Assembly (NCBI GenBank): GCA_018806915.1
Contig: JAGKQI010000091.1
Coordinates: 2,170,001-2,234,000 of the forward strand
DNA length: 64,000 nt
Origin: Phytophthora colocasiae
Taxonomy: Eukaryota; Oomycota; Peronosporomycetes; Peronosporales; Peronosporaceae
Reading direction: 5' to 3'
How positions within the stretch are numbered: position 1 is the first letter of the stretch; every line of letters starts with the position of its first letter. Positions 11,222-22,031 of this stretch are shown piece by piece. The notes under the pieces were generated by a model. That model had not been told where the DNA came from and ran no database searches. It worked only from the letters and a program-made list of their open reading frames with translations. A program made the translations under genes and the position numbers.

Positions 11222-12113
11222 CAAACTGATCACTCTGCGCGATATCTCGAAGTCCAAGCCTCGGTGAATTGCATTCTCGTCGGCTCTTATCAAGGGACAA
11301 AAGACTACAGTAGAGATTGTCATCATGTTCTTCATTGGTGCCACTCCCAGAGATGAAAGGCAAAGTGGTCATAACTCTGCTCGCGTATACGTTCGTCAAG
11401 GAGGAACTTGCGGAACGTTTGATGAAAATGTCAAAGGAAGACAGAGATCAATTACGCAAGTCTCTTGCAGGATTTCCAAAATGGTGCAGCGTTTGATGGA
11501 TGGCTTTTCGAGGTTGTTGTGCTTGAAACTTGGCTGCACACTGCAACTGTGGCCTCTACCAAGTAAAGAGGCAATCCCTGGAAGTCGCAAGCGCAATCAA
11601 GCACCGACTGCGAGCAAGGACATGAAACTTAAGCCGCTAGAGATTGAAGAGGGCGAAATAGACGAATTTATCCCCAGAGATGGCGACGCTGGGCCCGTAC
11701 CATCAGACGATGACTAAGAGTCGATTAACGGATTTCATATCCGGAAAATGCCGAAGACCGATCGAGTGGAACGCCAAGCACCGGTTGACCATGGTCCAGA
11801 TGACGATTTCACAGACGCATCCCGTCAATGCGTCGGGGATGCTCAAGGTCCTGGACAAACTTGGGGTTGATGGAGGTGAAAGCTCATCCGGAGCGAGTGG
11901 CTTTGATCCCGGGGACTCTGCCGTACTACAGCAGCTAAATTGAAGAAGCGCAACATTGCCTCAGTCGATCAACTGCGGGAAGAAATCGTTAAAGGCCTCA
12001 AGGTTGTCTCGGAAGCTGTCAAGGAGAGGCTTAACAACGTACGAGGCGAATCCAACAGCCTCACGATGGCGAAAATCCCGCAGTTCGTTTGCTGTCTTCA
12101 TGGGGAAGTTTGA
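11222..12113 (+). pseudogene. Decayed gene, possibly a second CRN/RHS-type nuclease remnant, copy 1
   Basis: Several plus-strand frames follow each other with shifts between them: a stretch with KGKVVITLLAYTFVKEELAERL, then DQLRKSLAGFPKWCSV, then (other frame) FDGWLFEVVVLET, an acidic piece KLKPLEIEEGEIDEF, and a C-terminal piece KKRNIASVDQLREEIVKGL ending in AKIPQFVCCLHGEV. A GWLFE helix, a downstream VVP and a final QFV-type strand are laid out as in the C-terminal domains of CRN/RHS proteins; this is inference from pattern. This copy lacks about 88 bp (near 11911) that the copies at 17640 and 50155 keep. Confidence 0.4.
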
Positions 12114-12216
12114 GGTGATGAAGATGCGTAGGTGTCCCGGAATTTGTTAGCTTGACTTTGGAATTCCTCAAGTAGTAGCACTGCACTATGAATATTCCTT
12201 CAACTTCTTGACGGAA

Positions 12217-13500
12217 TCACGTCATTTTCTCATGCGAATAGATATCTAAAGTAGAAGTTTTCGTGAGATTCTTCACGTCCGAGCACACCCGTTGGATTAT
12301 ACCCTGCAGCTTCTCGATACACAATTCAAACTGCTTGGAACCCTCAGCACGTTTCGTCCCCTGATACTCCACAAAGGCCGAGCTCTCGTACGTCTTCTGA
12401 GCCCGTAAATCCAACAAAACGACACCCATGAGCTCCGTGCTCATCACTTTCTTCACCTGCAACAACGGAGTGCAGAAGCTCTCTTTGGCCAGGAACAACT
12501 TCGCACTCAGTCGTTTACGCTGGCGACAGTAAAGCTTGTACCGCACATTGGCACACCACAGGGAAAAGGCCTTGTTAACCAAGTAGTGCCTGAAGAATCG
12601 CAGCGATGTAAGCACATTGAACATCGTCGACTGACGCATCCACTCTGCCAACGCGATGAACTCCGACGGGCTGCCAACAGAAACGTGCACAAGTCCACTG
12701 GACGACATGGTGAAGTGTTCGTTCGGAGTCACGTCATCCTGCGCGACTACCACGAGATCATACGGTCGGAATGCCAATCCGGTCTCAGCTCGATTCAAAT
12801 GTACAAACTTAATCTCACTGTCCGATCCGTTGCGAGCGAAAAATGCGATGGCGTCTTCTCCTGACTTTAAGAACGCTGTCGCAGACTCCGCAGCAGCTTC
12901 AGCCGCAGCATCAACACTGGATCTTCCCGTTGCTGGATCGTGATGACCGATAAAGACGGACGGCTGTCGGTCACGTTGATTTACGGCCGTTTTCTCTTCG
13001 TCACCTCCATCTTCTTCACCAAAAGATCGAGCAAGTGTATCTCGAAGAAATCGTCGAGGAGATGATTCTCGCTTCGATCTTCCAGCATCACCTTCCCACA
13101 CTGGAGCAGGACAAGTGTCTACTGTTTTCGCCACTTGAGACGTAACTTGTGTTTGTTTCGGTGATTGTGGAGGTGGTTTGGCTCGAACCCGTTTGATTTT
13201 CTTCTCCGGACTGTAAAGCGTCCCCGGGAACACTGGGATTTTCTTCGGGGACGTGTATTCCTCCGCTGTCGTGAACGTAAACTTGTGTCCATCCGACTTA
13301 TCCCTCTCAACTGTCATGGGTGATTTCATTGCTGCTCTCGCTCCAGGAACCGCCTGCATCGGTTTATTCGAAGGTAGAGAACTTCCAAATCCAGATCCAC
13401 CATCAAACTCGAACGTCGCATCCAGAGTCAAGTCGTACACTGAGTTTCCAGTGGGTTGTGGCGGCCGCGGTCTCGGACTCTTGACTGATCTCTTCTCCAT
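12217..13500 (-). CDS. Dynein heavy chain N-terminal fragment, copy 1
   Basis: A 427-aa frame starting at the ATG at 13500. The first half is low-complexity with many Ser, Pro and Lys. The second half matches the tail region of axonemal (inner-arm type) dynein heavy chains: RPYDLVVV, HFTMSSSGLVHV, a WMRQSTMFNVL...FFRHYLVNKAFSLWCANVR segment and ICSD-like end sequences. Full dynein heavy chains exceed 4000 aa; motor, stalk and linker are absent here, so this is a gene fragment with its own stop. The protein could bind dynein partners or do nothing. It converges with the remnant that ends at 12113 and lies downstream of the bromodomain gene on the same strand. Expression is unproven. Confidence 0.65.
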   Translation of the reverse strand: MEKRSVKSPRPRPPQPTGNSVYDLTLDATFEFDGGSGFGSSLPSNKPMQAVPGARAAMKSPMTVERDKSDGHKFTFTTAEEYTSPKKIPVFPGTLYSPEKKIKRVRAKPPPQSPKQTQVTSQVAKTVDTCPAPVWEGDAGRSKRESSPRRFLRDTLARSFGEEDGGDEEKTAVNQRDRQPSVFIGHHDPATGRSSVDAAAEAAAESATAFLKSGEDAIAFFARNGSDSEIKFVHLNRAETGLAFRPYDLVVVAQDDVTPNEHFTMSSSGLVHVSVGSPSEFIALAEWMRQSTMFNVLTSLRFFRHYLVNKAFSLWCANVRYKLYCRQRKRLSAKLFLAKESFCTPLLQVKKVMSTELMGVVLLDLRAQKTYESSAFVEYQGTKRAEGSKQFELCIEKLQGIIQRVCSDVKNLTKTSTLDIYSHEKMT

Positions 13501-13621
13501 CGTGACAAGTCGCGTCCAGTAATGAAACCAAGTCGAAATGCTGTGCTGCTCAAATAAAAAGATAATAACTGACAAATAAAAAAAATAACCTACTAAAGAA
13601 AGCAAAGAAAGCACTTTGTTT

Positions 13622-14124
13622 TTACTCCCCATGAGAAGCAACGAGACGTCTGCGTTCATCCATTTTGTCTCGGTTGAGTCTGGCCACAAAAGAGTCCCTC
13701 TTCCATCTACTGATGACTCTCCTCTCTTTAGCTCGTTGAATAAAGCGTTCTTGGGCTTGTAATTCAGCTTTTGCCCCCCAATCAGTCAATGCCGCTTCCG
13801 AAAAGTACGAGTCCCACTTAGCTCGTGCCACAACCTGGAACTGGCGAGCCATATTCGCCACCGAATCTTCACGTTCGTCATCCTGATTAAACTCGATAGC
13901 ATTCGCAAACATCAACAGCAGGTCGGCGCGGTACTCTGCAGGGTCGTGGTAGTCGCCAGCGTTCAGTTTGGCGCCCATCGTGCCCAGGTCCATCGGGTTC
14001 GAAATCACATCGAAGTACGTGGGGACATTGAGCGCTACAGGTCCACAGGCTACAGGAAAGGCCACGCTAGGACATGGCGTGACAGATCGGCGTGCAGACG
14101 CGCACACCTGGCGTGTAAGTCTGA
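13622..14124 (-). pseudogene. Bromodomain protein, copy 1, N-terminus frameshifted
   Basis: The frame contains a bromodomain core: VPTYFDVISNPMDLGTM, the ZA loop and YRADLLLMFANAIEFNQ, with the conserved Asn of the acetyl-lysine pocket, then a basic helical tail ending in VASHGE. One base is missing near 14040 compared with the copy at 52663-53178. This removes the WPF shelf and the initiator from the frame, so this copy probably makes no normal protein. The bromodomain call is secure; a chromatin-reader role follows from the family. Confidence 0.7.
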
Positions 14125-14159
14125 GGACATCGGCATGCTTATTAGAGAACTGTTTATTG

Positions 14160-14527
14160 TCGGGACCAGTTTTTAATACATAAGTATAGGAGCAGATCAC
14201 ATTCGTTAGCGGGGAACTGCGGTAGTACTTTAAAGTACTACTTAAGTAGAAGTATGTGTTTACCGGTAAAAACTAAATATTTTTTTTGACGCGTCGTCGT
14301 TTTGTGTCGATGTCCCGTCTATGTAAACTACCTTTCTAGACTAAATCACAACATGACCAAGACCAAACGGGACTAAAATCCCTGTCCCGGCTGTGTAAAA
14401 CCTGTCCGCCAATCAGAGACGACATGGAACACCATTGGTTGGAAATCTCTGTGACACGCCTTCGTTGGCAACGACGTTGCCGCCCAGCAATTCTCCCTCA
14501 GTCCAGAATCTGCCGCCTCGAGGAAAG
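14160..14527. other. Module junction without Helitron
   Basis: Here the bromodomain end of one module is followed almost directly by the CRN upstream region of the next. The left part, to GCGGTAGTACT, matches the left flank of the Helitron clusters at 21160 and 37008. The right part resembles the TAGTAGAAGTA flank on their other side, then TTTTTTTTGACGCGTCGTCG as before the other CRN genes. No Helitron or zinc-finger segment is present. The CCAAT boxes and TCAGTCC Inr-like site (about 14498-14504) upstream of the CRN gene are conserved. Confidence 0.6.
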
Positions 14528-16711
14528 ATGGTGAAGCTTTTCTGTGCGATCGTTGGGGAGGCTGGAAGCGCGTTCGAGGTGGACATCGCTGAAGACGCTT
14601 CGGTGTCCGCGTTGAAGAATGTAATCAGAGCCCATCCAGATTTCGGCTACCCCAACAGCAAAATGCATCTCTTCTTGGCGAAGAGGGGGGAAGGAGAATG
14701 GCTGGATGGACCTGACGCGACAGCTGTGGTCTCCGATGACCTTCAAGATTTCAAACCGATGGACCCCACCCTGAAAGTCGAGAATAAGGACTACTTCGGA
14801 TCGAATTTTCTCCCAGGTGAGGGCCAAGTTCACGTGTTGGTGGAGATCTCGGAGATGCCACCGAGAAAAAAACAGAGAGTGGGTGATGATGAAACTGAGC
14901 AGAAATTATATGACGTGATCAAGTTTGGGCAGGGCTTAAATCGTGACACGGACCTGGCTCCTGAAGCGCTGTTGGAGACTCCAGAAACAGTTGTTGGTGT
15001 AATTTTGGAGAGGGGATTGTACGTCCGACAAGAATATTGGGATGTCTACAGGATTATCAATGAAAAATTGACTCAGAATAAGCGCAAACGAGTTCTCGTG
15101 ATTGGCAGTCCTGGCATTGGGAAGTCGGTATTTGGAGTGTTTTTGCTGCTGCTGTTCATGTCAGAGCACAAGAATGTGGCATACCGACCTCTTCGTAAAG
15201 ATAATGAACTGTATTACTTCACTTGGGACGCTAACAAGAACAGCTACGAGTTATCATTGAAACCATTTTCTGGACATCGCTACGATGGTTTGTTTGATGG
15301 CAGCGATTCCGGTGGGGCCTGGGTGGATGTTGGTGGTACTATTTTTCGGCATTGCTACCTGTTCGCGAGTCCGCGCACAGACAACTACAATGAGTTTGTG
15401 AAAGAAAAATGTACTACGATCTACATGAATCCATGGACCACTAAGGAGTGTAAAAAGTATGTGGACAAAGTGGGCAGCATCTGGCCTAGCATACAACCAG
15501 GATTAGACACGCATAATGCGTGGTTTATGAGATACAACCTCGTCGGGGGCAAGCCACGATTGTTGTTTTCGAATTTTCTGGATCTGGAACGTTTGGTGAA
15601 AAAGGTTGAAATCGCCATTCCTGCAAAGTTTGAAGAACTGAAGACTATGTTCCGGAGTATCGAGACAGACAGTGATAACGATAAGAGAAAACACATTTTA
15701 TTTGCGCTGTTTCGTGATGAGAAGACACCCGGAGGATATGCTATTGACTTTGCGTCTGGAACCATCAAGTGTAAGGTCAGTGCTCGATTTAATTCTGCGT
15801 CGATGGATGAGATCAATCGATACTGTATGACCTCAAACCCATTGGCGCAAGCATGGAGAGGACATATCTGCGAGAGATTTCTTCTTGAAAACGCTGGCAC
15901 CCGCAAAATGTTGGTGCGAGCACTCGAAAGGGAAGGAACAGAAGAGGGCTCTATTGAATCACTGGGCCCGTTCGAAGCAAGCTCTGAGGTGATTCAAGGG
16001 GCGTCGGAGATTGTTGCTAAAGAATGTGTGTATCGGCCCGTTTCGAAGACCTTTCCCTCAATCGATGGTGTTCTCGTTGTACCAAGGAAGAAGTTTGTTA
16101 TTTACCTCCAGACGACTGTGAGTTTAAGACACTCCATCCAGCACGATGCTCTCAAAAAGGTCATCAACACTTTGGTAACGAAGCGAGGGTTTGGAGACTA
16201 TATGCACATATTTCTCTTCCTGGTCGAGGCTGACACTTACGACCAGTTCAAATTTCAGAAGTTTAGAAATATGGACAACGAGGAACGCAAGAAAGACAAT
16301 GACTTCGACGTGGTGGTGACGCAGTATGTTGGCAAGATCGAGAAGATGAAGATAAATGGTGATGAGGCTCAAGGAAAGGACAGTGATCAGGATGGCGAGG
16401 CTCAAGAAGAGGACAACGACGAAACTGGTTCAGCGGCTCCTTCTCTGTCTTCACAAAATCGTCGGAAGTGTACCGGTACGAGTAGTAAGATAGGAGAGGA
16501 GAAATCTGGTGATTCCTCTTCTGAAGCCGACACCAAGCAACGTCCACGCCTACGTCCACCTACTAAAAATGCAAAAGCCCCAGCCAAGACAGCACGCAAC
16601 CGTGCTCCTGCCTCCACCAAGCAACGCAAAGGCTCTAAAAAAACGAAGGCTTCCTCCGCCAAGCGTGGTTCGTCTAGCTCGAGGGCCAAGAAAGATAAGC
16701 CTAGCAAGTAA
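14528..16711 (+). CDS. CRN (Crinkler) effector, intact
   Basis: The only uninterrupted CRN frame here, 727 aa from the ATG at 14528. Residues 1-60 are the ubiquitin-like header with the canonical LFLAK at 48-52; HVLV is at 102-105; PRKKQRV (112-118) looks like a nuclear localisation signal. YVRQEYWDVY (165-174) precedes a P-loop GSPGIGKS (193-200), placing it among CRNs with an NTPase-like module. The C-terminal third has the layout of a PD-(D/E)XK-type nuclease: GHICERFL, then IDGVLVV and IYLQTT. The tail is Lys/Ser/Pro-rich. No hydrophobic signal peptide is obvious, as in many CRNs. It diverges from the other three copies over its whole length, so it is an older paralogue. Host target unknown. 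Confidence 0.85.
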   Translation: MVKLFCAIVGEAGSAFEVDIAEDASVSALKNVIRAHPDFGYPNSKMHLFLAKRGEGEWLDGPDATAVVSDDLQDFKPMDPTLKVENKDYFGSNFLPGEGQVHVLVEISEMPPRKKQRVGDDETEQKLYDVIKFGQGLNRDTDLAPEALLETPETVVGVILERGLYVRQEYWDVYRIINEKLTQNKRKRVLVIGSPGIGKSVFGVFLLLLFMSEHKNVAYRPLRKDNELYYFTWDANKNSYELSLKPFSGHRYDGLFDGSDSGGAWVDVGGTIFRHCYLFASPRTDNYNEFVKEKCTTIYMNPWTTKECKKYVDKVGSIWPSIQPGLDTHNAWFMRYNLVGGKPRLLFSNFLDLERLVKKVEIAIPAKFEELKTMFRSIETDSDNDKRKHILFALFRDEKTPGGYAIDFASGTIKCKVSARFNSASMDEINRYCMTSNPLAQAWRGHICERFLLENAGTRKMLVRALEREGTEEGSIESLGPFEASSEVIQGASEIVAKECVYRPVSKTFPSIDGVLVVPRKKFVIYLQTTVSLRHSIQHDALKKVINTLVTKRGFGDYMHIFLFLVEADTYDQFKFQKFRNMDNEERKKDNDFDVVVTQYVGKIEKMKINGDEAQGKDSDQDGEAQEEDNDETGSAAPSLSSQNRRKCTGTSSKIGEEKSGDSSSEADTKQRPRLRPPTKNAKAPAKTARNRAPASTKQRKGSKKTKASSAKRGSSSSRAKKDKPSK

Positions 16712-16851
16712 TCAATTACGGACTTGTCAGCAATCACGTTCAGGCAAAGAATGACGGAGAATGAGGAGAAGATCGCCGTTTTGAAGCTCTTGATAAAGGC
16801 TCGACCCTCCGTGGTAATACCGGTACCCAATGTTTTCTGCACCAGCGAGCT

Positions 16852-17337
16852 ACAGGCAGGAGTCCTCCGGGACCTCTGCCCCCTGTCCCCGCGTGGCGTG
16901 AGTTAGCTGATAAGCATCAACCGCCCTACCCATTTTCCAGGTACATAAACTCATCCCGGACGCTCGTCCAGAAGACCCGCGTTTCCCCCAGTGCCCCAGC
17001 TTCGGACGACTTCGTCGAGGAGAGTCGACTTCGATAGGAAGGGGGGAAGAAGATTTCAAAGTTCATCAAGGAGCAAGCACTATGTTCAACATTGCGACCC
17101 AGGTATGGTGAGCCTGGATATGTCACGTTAGCACCAAGCACAGAGGATTTGGCGGCCCTCATGTGTCAAGTTTCGCCATGTTTCAGCTTCTGGGCTCCGT
17201 AGCCCTCGCATCGTCGGATCAACCGACAATTGAGTATTTCTTGGGCTTTAAGCCCCCAGTGATTTCAGGAGTGTATAGTTAGGAATTCTAGCACAAATAC
17301 ATGACCTCTTCCCCACCCAAAAATACAGGCAGGAGTC
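16852..17337. mobile_element. About 460-bp insertion flanked by 13-bp direct repeats
   Basis: Compared with the other modules, extra DNA lies between GAGCTACAG and CGTAATACG. Its two ends carry the direct repeat ACAGGCAGGAGTC (16852-16864 and 17325-17337), which could be a target-site duplication or the scar of a repair event. I see no terminal inverted repeats and no recognisable coding region. It occurs only in this module. Confidence 0.45.
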
Positions 17338-17639
17338 GTAATACGTTTGCCTTTTATTTTGACTGTGTTGTGTTGTTTACAGAAACAACACCTTAGTAGA
17401 GTGAGACGTATTCCTACAAACTGCTTTGTAGGCTTTATTGATAAACCCAAACTGCGAGGCCTTAAGGGTCAAGCATTAGCATTCGGTCAAATGGCCACTC
17501 GCAAAGCACATTGGTTTGTACGCGTGCAAAACTTGCCGATGATACACAATCTCAGCCACAAAGAAGAAAAAACCACGTGAAATAACAGACCAAAGGCGCG
17601 ATCGGTGCAAACGATAAAACCAAGAAACAGTCTGCAAGA

Positions 17640-19027
17640 GGGTTTGTCGGGTCAAACTGATCACTCTGCGCGATATCTCGAAGTCCAAGCCCCGGTGAAT
17701 TGCATTCTCGTCGAGTATGTTTTGGGGCCAAAGTGCATAACGACACGAGAGAACAAGTGGGACCACACGCAACAGCTCCATTGCCAACCCGTTTACACGA
17801 TCACGTCGAAACAGTCGTCTTTACGAATCCTAATGAGAGCTGGATGAGATCCGTGCGGAAAGACTTCTGCACTCTCTTCACGCCTCTCTGGACGTTGTCG
17901 GTGCTCAAAGAGGCTGCAAAACTGCTTGCACACCATAAAACAGGCAGTGACGTATCGAACAGCACTGGCGAAGTTATCGAAGAGAGGTTTGATACTTTCG
18001 GTGGTGTGGCACGATCGTGTTTTTACACGAGGAAACACCTGCCGGAATAACTTGGCAAATGCAATCGATTTAATCTCGAATCCAAGAACACTTGTGGCTC
18101 TTTATCAAGGAACAACAGACTAGTGATTGTCATCATGTTCTCCATTGGGTGCCACTCCCAGAGATGAAAGGCAAAGTGGTCATAACTCTGCTCGCATATA
18201 CGTTCGTCAAGGAGGAGCTTGCGGAACGTTTGATGAAAATGTCAAAGGAAGACAGATCAATTACGCAAGTCTCTTGCAGGATTTCCAAATGTTGCAGCGT
18301 TTGATAGATGGCTTTTCGAGATTGTTGTGCATGAAACTCTAGGAGCACACTACAACTGCGGCCTCCACCAAGTAAAGAGACAATCCCTGGAAGTCGCAAG
18401 CGCAATCAAGCACCGACTGCGAGCAAGGACATGAAGCTTGAGCGGCTAGAGATTGAAGAGGGCGAAATAGACGAATTCAAACTCGAGGATTTATCCCCAG
18501 AGATGGCGACGCTGGGCCCGTACCATTAGACGATGACTCGATTAACGGATTTCATATCCGGAAAATGCCGAAGATCGAGCCTTTGGGAAGAAGCCCATCG
18601 AGTGGAACGCCAAGCACCGGTTGACCATGGTCCAGACGACGATTTCACAGACGCATCCCGTTAATGCGTCGGGGATGCTCAAGGTCCTGGACAAACTTGG
18701 GTTGATGGAAGAAATGAAAGCGCATCCGGAGCGAGTAGCTTTGATTTTGTTGTGCCAGAACCAGAAATCGCTGCCAAGTTTGAGCGACAGAACATCCCTC
18801 CAGAACGCCATAAACTGTCTGCCCGGGGACTCTGCCGTACTACAGCAGCTAAATTGAAGAAGCGCAACATTGCCTCAGTCGATCAACTGCGGGAAGAAAT
18901 CGTTAAAGGCCTCAAGGTTGTCTCGGAAGCTGTCAAGGAGAGGCTCAACAACCTACGAGGCGAATCCAACAGCCTCGCGATGGCGAAAATCCCGCAGTTC
19001 GTTTGCTGTCTTCATGGGGAAGTTTGA
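17640..19027 (+). pseudogene. Decayed CRN/RHS-like remnant, copy 1b
   Basis: Same remnant as at 11222 but longer and more diverged. It has additional sequence at 17700-18120, including the frame piece NPRTLVALYQGTTD, and keeps the 88-bp stretch around FERQNIPPERHKLSARGL that copies 1 and 2 lost. The C-terminal piece ends at 19027. Frame changes and stops show it is not expressed as one protein. This copy and the one at 50155 are the best starting points for identifying the parent gene. Confidence 0.4.
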
Positions 19028-19133
19028 GGTGATGAAGATGCGTAGGTGTCCCGGAATTTGTTAGCTTGTCTTTGGAATTCCTCAAGTAGTAGCACTGCAC
19101 TATGAATATTCCTTCAACAACTTCTTGACGGAA

Positions 19134-20426
19134 TCACGTCATTTTCTCATGCGAATAGATATCTAAAGTAGAAGTTTTCGTGAGATTCTTCACGTCCGAG
19201 CACACCCGTTGGATTATACCCTGCAGCTTCTCGATACACAATTCAAACTGCTTGGAACCCTCAGCACGTTTCGTCCCCTGATACTCCACAAAGGCCGAGC
19301 TCTCGTACGTCTTCTGAGCCCGTAAATCCAACAAAACGACACCCATGAGCTCCGTGCTCATCACTTTCTTCACCTGCAACAACGGGGTGCAGAAACTCTC
19401 TTTGGCCAGGAACAACTTCGCACTCAGTCGTTTACGCTGGCGACAGTAAAGCTTGTACCACACATTGGCACACCACAGGGAAAAGGCCTTGTTAACCAAG
19501 TAGTGCCTGAAGAATCGCAGCGATGTAAGCACATTGAACATCGTCGACTGACGCATCCACTCTGCCAACGCGATGAACTCCGACGGGCTGCCAACAGAAA
19601 CGTGCACAAGTCCACTGGACGACATGGTGAAGTGTTCGTTCGGAGTCACGTCATCCTGCGCGACTACCACGAGATCATACGGTCGGAATGCCAATCCAGT
19701 CTCAGCTCGATTCAAATGTACAAACTTAATCTCACTGTCCGATCCGTTGCGAGCGAAAAATGCGATGGCGTCTTCTCCTGACTTTAAGAACGCTGTCGCA
19801 GACTCCGCAGCAGCTTCAGCCGCAGCATCAGCCACTACAACGCTTGATCTTCCTGTTGCTGGATCGTGATGACCGATAAAGACGGACGGCTGTCGGTCAC
19901 GTTGATTTACGGCCGTTTTCTCTTCGTCACCTCCATCTTCTTCACCAAAAGATCGAGCAAGTGTATCTCGAAGAAATCGTCGAGGAGATGATTCTCGCTT
20001 CGATCTTCCACCATCACCTTCCCACACTGGAGCAGGACAAGTGTCTACTGTTTTCGCCACTTGAGACGTAACTTGTGTTTGTTTCGGTGATTGTGAAGGT
20101 GGTTTGGCTCGAACCCGTTTGATTTTCTTCTCCGGACTGTAAAGCGTCCCCGGGAACACTGGGATTTTCTTCGGGGACGTGTATTCCTCCGCTGTCGTGA
20201 ACGTAAACTTGTGTCCATCCGACTTATCCCTCTCAACTGTCATGGGTGATTTCATTGCTGCTCTCGCTCCAGGAACCGCCTGCATCGGTTTATTCGAAGG
20301 TAGAGAACTTCCAAATCCAGATCCACCATCAAACTCGAACGTCGCATCCAGAGTCAAGTCGTACACTGAGTTTCCAGTGGGTTGTGGAGCCCGCGGTCTC
20401 GGACTCTTGACTGATCTCTTCTCCAT
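19134..20426 (-). CDS. Dynein heavy chain N-terminal fragment, copy 1b
   Basis: A 430-aa frame, nearly identical to the copy at 12217-13500. It differs by three extra residues in the alanine-rich stretch (SSVVVADAAAEAA) and a few substitutions. Start at the ATG at 20426. All features and doubts given for copy 1 apply. An open frame kept in all four modules may mean recent duplication rather than selection. Confidence 0.65.
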   Translation of the reverse strand: MEKRSVKSPRPRAPQPTGNSVYDLTLDATFEFDGGSGFGSSLPSNKPMQAVPGARAAMKSPMTVERDKSDGHKFTFTTAEEYTSPKKIPVFPGTLYSPEKKIKRVRAKPPSQSPKQTQVTSQVAKTVDTCPAPVWEGDGGRSKRESSPRRFLRDTLARSFGEEDGGDEEKTAVNQRDRQPSVFIGHHDPATGRSSVVVADAAAEAAAESATAFLKSGEDAIAFFARNGSDSEIKFVHLNRAETGLAFRPYDLVVVAQDDVTPNEHFTMSSSGLVHVSVGSPSEFIALAEWMRQSTMFNVLTSLRFFRHYLVNKAFSLWCANVWYKLYCRQRKRLSAKLFLAKESFCTPLLQVKKVMSTELMGVVLLDLRAQKTYESSAFVEYQGTKRAEGSKQFELCIEKLQGIIQRVCSDVKNLTKTSTLDIYSHEKMT

Positions 20427-20545
20427 CGTGACAAGTCGCGTCCAGTAATGAAACCAAGTCGAAATGCCGTGCTGCTCAAATAAAAGATAATAACTGACAA
20501 ATAAAAAAAATAACCTACTAAAGAAAGCAAAGAAAGCACTTTGTT

Positions 20546-21052
20546 TTACTCTCCTACGAGACGTCTGCGTTCATCCATTTTGTCTCGGTTGAGTCTGGCC
20601 ACAAAAGAGTCCCTCTTCCATCTGCTCATGACTCTCCTCTCTTTAGCTCGTTGAATAAAGCGTTCTTGGGCTTGTAATTCAGCTTTTGCCCCCCAATCAG
20701 TCAATGCCGCTTCCGAGAAGTACGAGTCCCACTTAGCTCGTGCCACAACCTGGAACTGGCGAGCCATATTCGCCACCGAATCTTCACGTTCGTCATCCTG
20801 ATTAAACTCGATAGCATTCGCAAACATCAGTAGCAGGTCGGCGCGGTACTCTGCAGGGTCGTGGTAGTCGCCAGCGTTCAGTTTGGCGCCCATCGTGCCC
20901 AGGTCCATCGGGTTCGAAATCACATCGAAGTACGTGGGGACGTTGAGCGCTACAGGGTCCACAGGCTCGAGGAAAGGCCACGCTAGGACATGGCGTGATA
21001 GATCGACGTGCAGACGCGCACAGCTGGCGTGTAAGTCTGAGGACATCGGCAT
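20546..21052 (-). CDS. Bromodomain protein, copy 1b
   Basis: A 168-aa frame consisting of little more than one bromodomain, starting MPMSSDLHASC at 21052. The WPF shelf (AWPFLEPVDP), the ZA loop VPTYFDVISNPMDLGTM and the pocket Asn in NAIEFNQ are all present. A basic C-terminal helix with several KR pairs follows and ends RRLVGE. Free-standing bromodomains bind acetylated lysine on histones; the partner is unknown. The dynein-fragment gene starts 120 bp downstream on the same strand; joining the two by splicing does not give a matching phase, so I keep them separate. Confidence 0.7.
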   Translation of the reverse strand: MPMSSDLHASCARLHVDLSRHVLAWPFLEPVDPVALNVPTYFDVISNPMDLGTMGAKLNAGDYHDPAEYRADLLLMFANAIEFNQDDEREDSVANMARQFQVVARAKWDSYFSEAALTDWGAKAELQAQERFIQRAKERRVMSRWKRDSFVARLNRDKMDERRRLVGE

Positions 21053-21160
21053 GGTATTAGAGCACTGTAATACAGTATTGTCGGGACCAGTTTTTAATAA
21101 CTAATGTGACATAAATAAAGGAACAGATCATTCGTTGCGGGGAACTGCGGTAGTACTATA

Positions 21161-21826
21161 CTAGCCGAGTGCCGCCCGCTTTTGCGGGCGGTGTGTATGT
21201 GTTTGGTTGAAACCCGTGGGGCTCACTGTTCCAATTCGCCCCACTACTCACCATCGGCGCCACACCTTCGGCGCGCGCCAGTTGGCCGAGGTACCTTCGC
21301 TTCGCTCGGTAGGATGCATTATAGCCAAATAGCCGAGTGCCGCCCGCTTTTGCGGGCGGTGTGTATGTGTTTGGTTGAAGCCCGTGGGGCTCACTGTTCA
21401 AGTTCGCCCCACTATTCACCATCGGCGCCACACCTTCGGCGCGCGCCAGTTGGCCGAGGTGCTACCTTCGCTTCGCTCGGTAGGATGCATTTTAGCCAAT
21501 CACCGGTCTGTAAAAGCTGCGAGCTCGAAGCATTTTAATCGTACTTAGCTTAATTTTGTCCAATGAAAATTTTGTGGCCGGGTGTGCGGACCAATCAGAG
21601 GCCATTGAGAGGGTTATCATTAGTGGGCTATATTTGTAATTTTGGCATTCCTGAGAGCAGTCTAGAAGATAGGGATAGGCTACACCATGGGAAAATACAG
21701 TATAGAATACGTACATGTACAAAATGGAGAGACAGGTAGCTACGCAGGTTTATGCGCTAAGACGTTGAACAGACACACAACGGACACACAGACACACAGA
21801 CACGGGACTAGCCTAGTGTGTTGAGA
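21161..21826 (-). mobile_element. Non-autonomous Helitron left of copy 2
   Basis: A 666-bp element from CTAG (21161-21164, 3' end on the minus strand) to the TGTTGAGA 5' end at 21826. It carries two copies of the hairpin CCGCCCGC-TTTT-GCGGGCGG segment (from 21166 and about 21334), the CCAATCAGAGG block and a short (ACACACAG)n. It is joined directly to Helitron copy 2. The base before it is a (21160), i.e. T after the 3' end. Confidence 0.8.
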
Positions 21827-21856
21827 CTAGCCGAGTGCCGCCCGCTTTGCGGGCGG
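21827..21856 (-). terminator. Helitron 3' terminus with hairpin (copy 2)
   Basis: On the plus strand CTAGCCGAGTG is followed by the palindrome CCGCCCGCTTTGCGGGCGG (21838-21856). Read on the minus strand this is an 8-bp GC stem with a 3-nt loop, 7 nt, then CTAG, which is the standard rolling-circle termination signal of Helitrons. Confidence 0.85.
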
Positions 21857-22031
21857 TGTGTATGTGTTAGGTCCCAACCCGTAGTGCTCGCTGTTCCAGC
21901 TCGCCCTACTACTCTGTAGCCCCTGCCTTCGCTTCGCTCGGAGGGGACAAAAACATACACAGTGTTTCATATGCACAGTGAACATGTATTTGTTGTTATG
22001 AAAAATGCAGTGATCTCCTTCTGCCTCTTGC

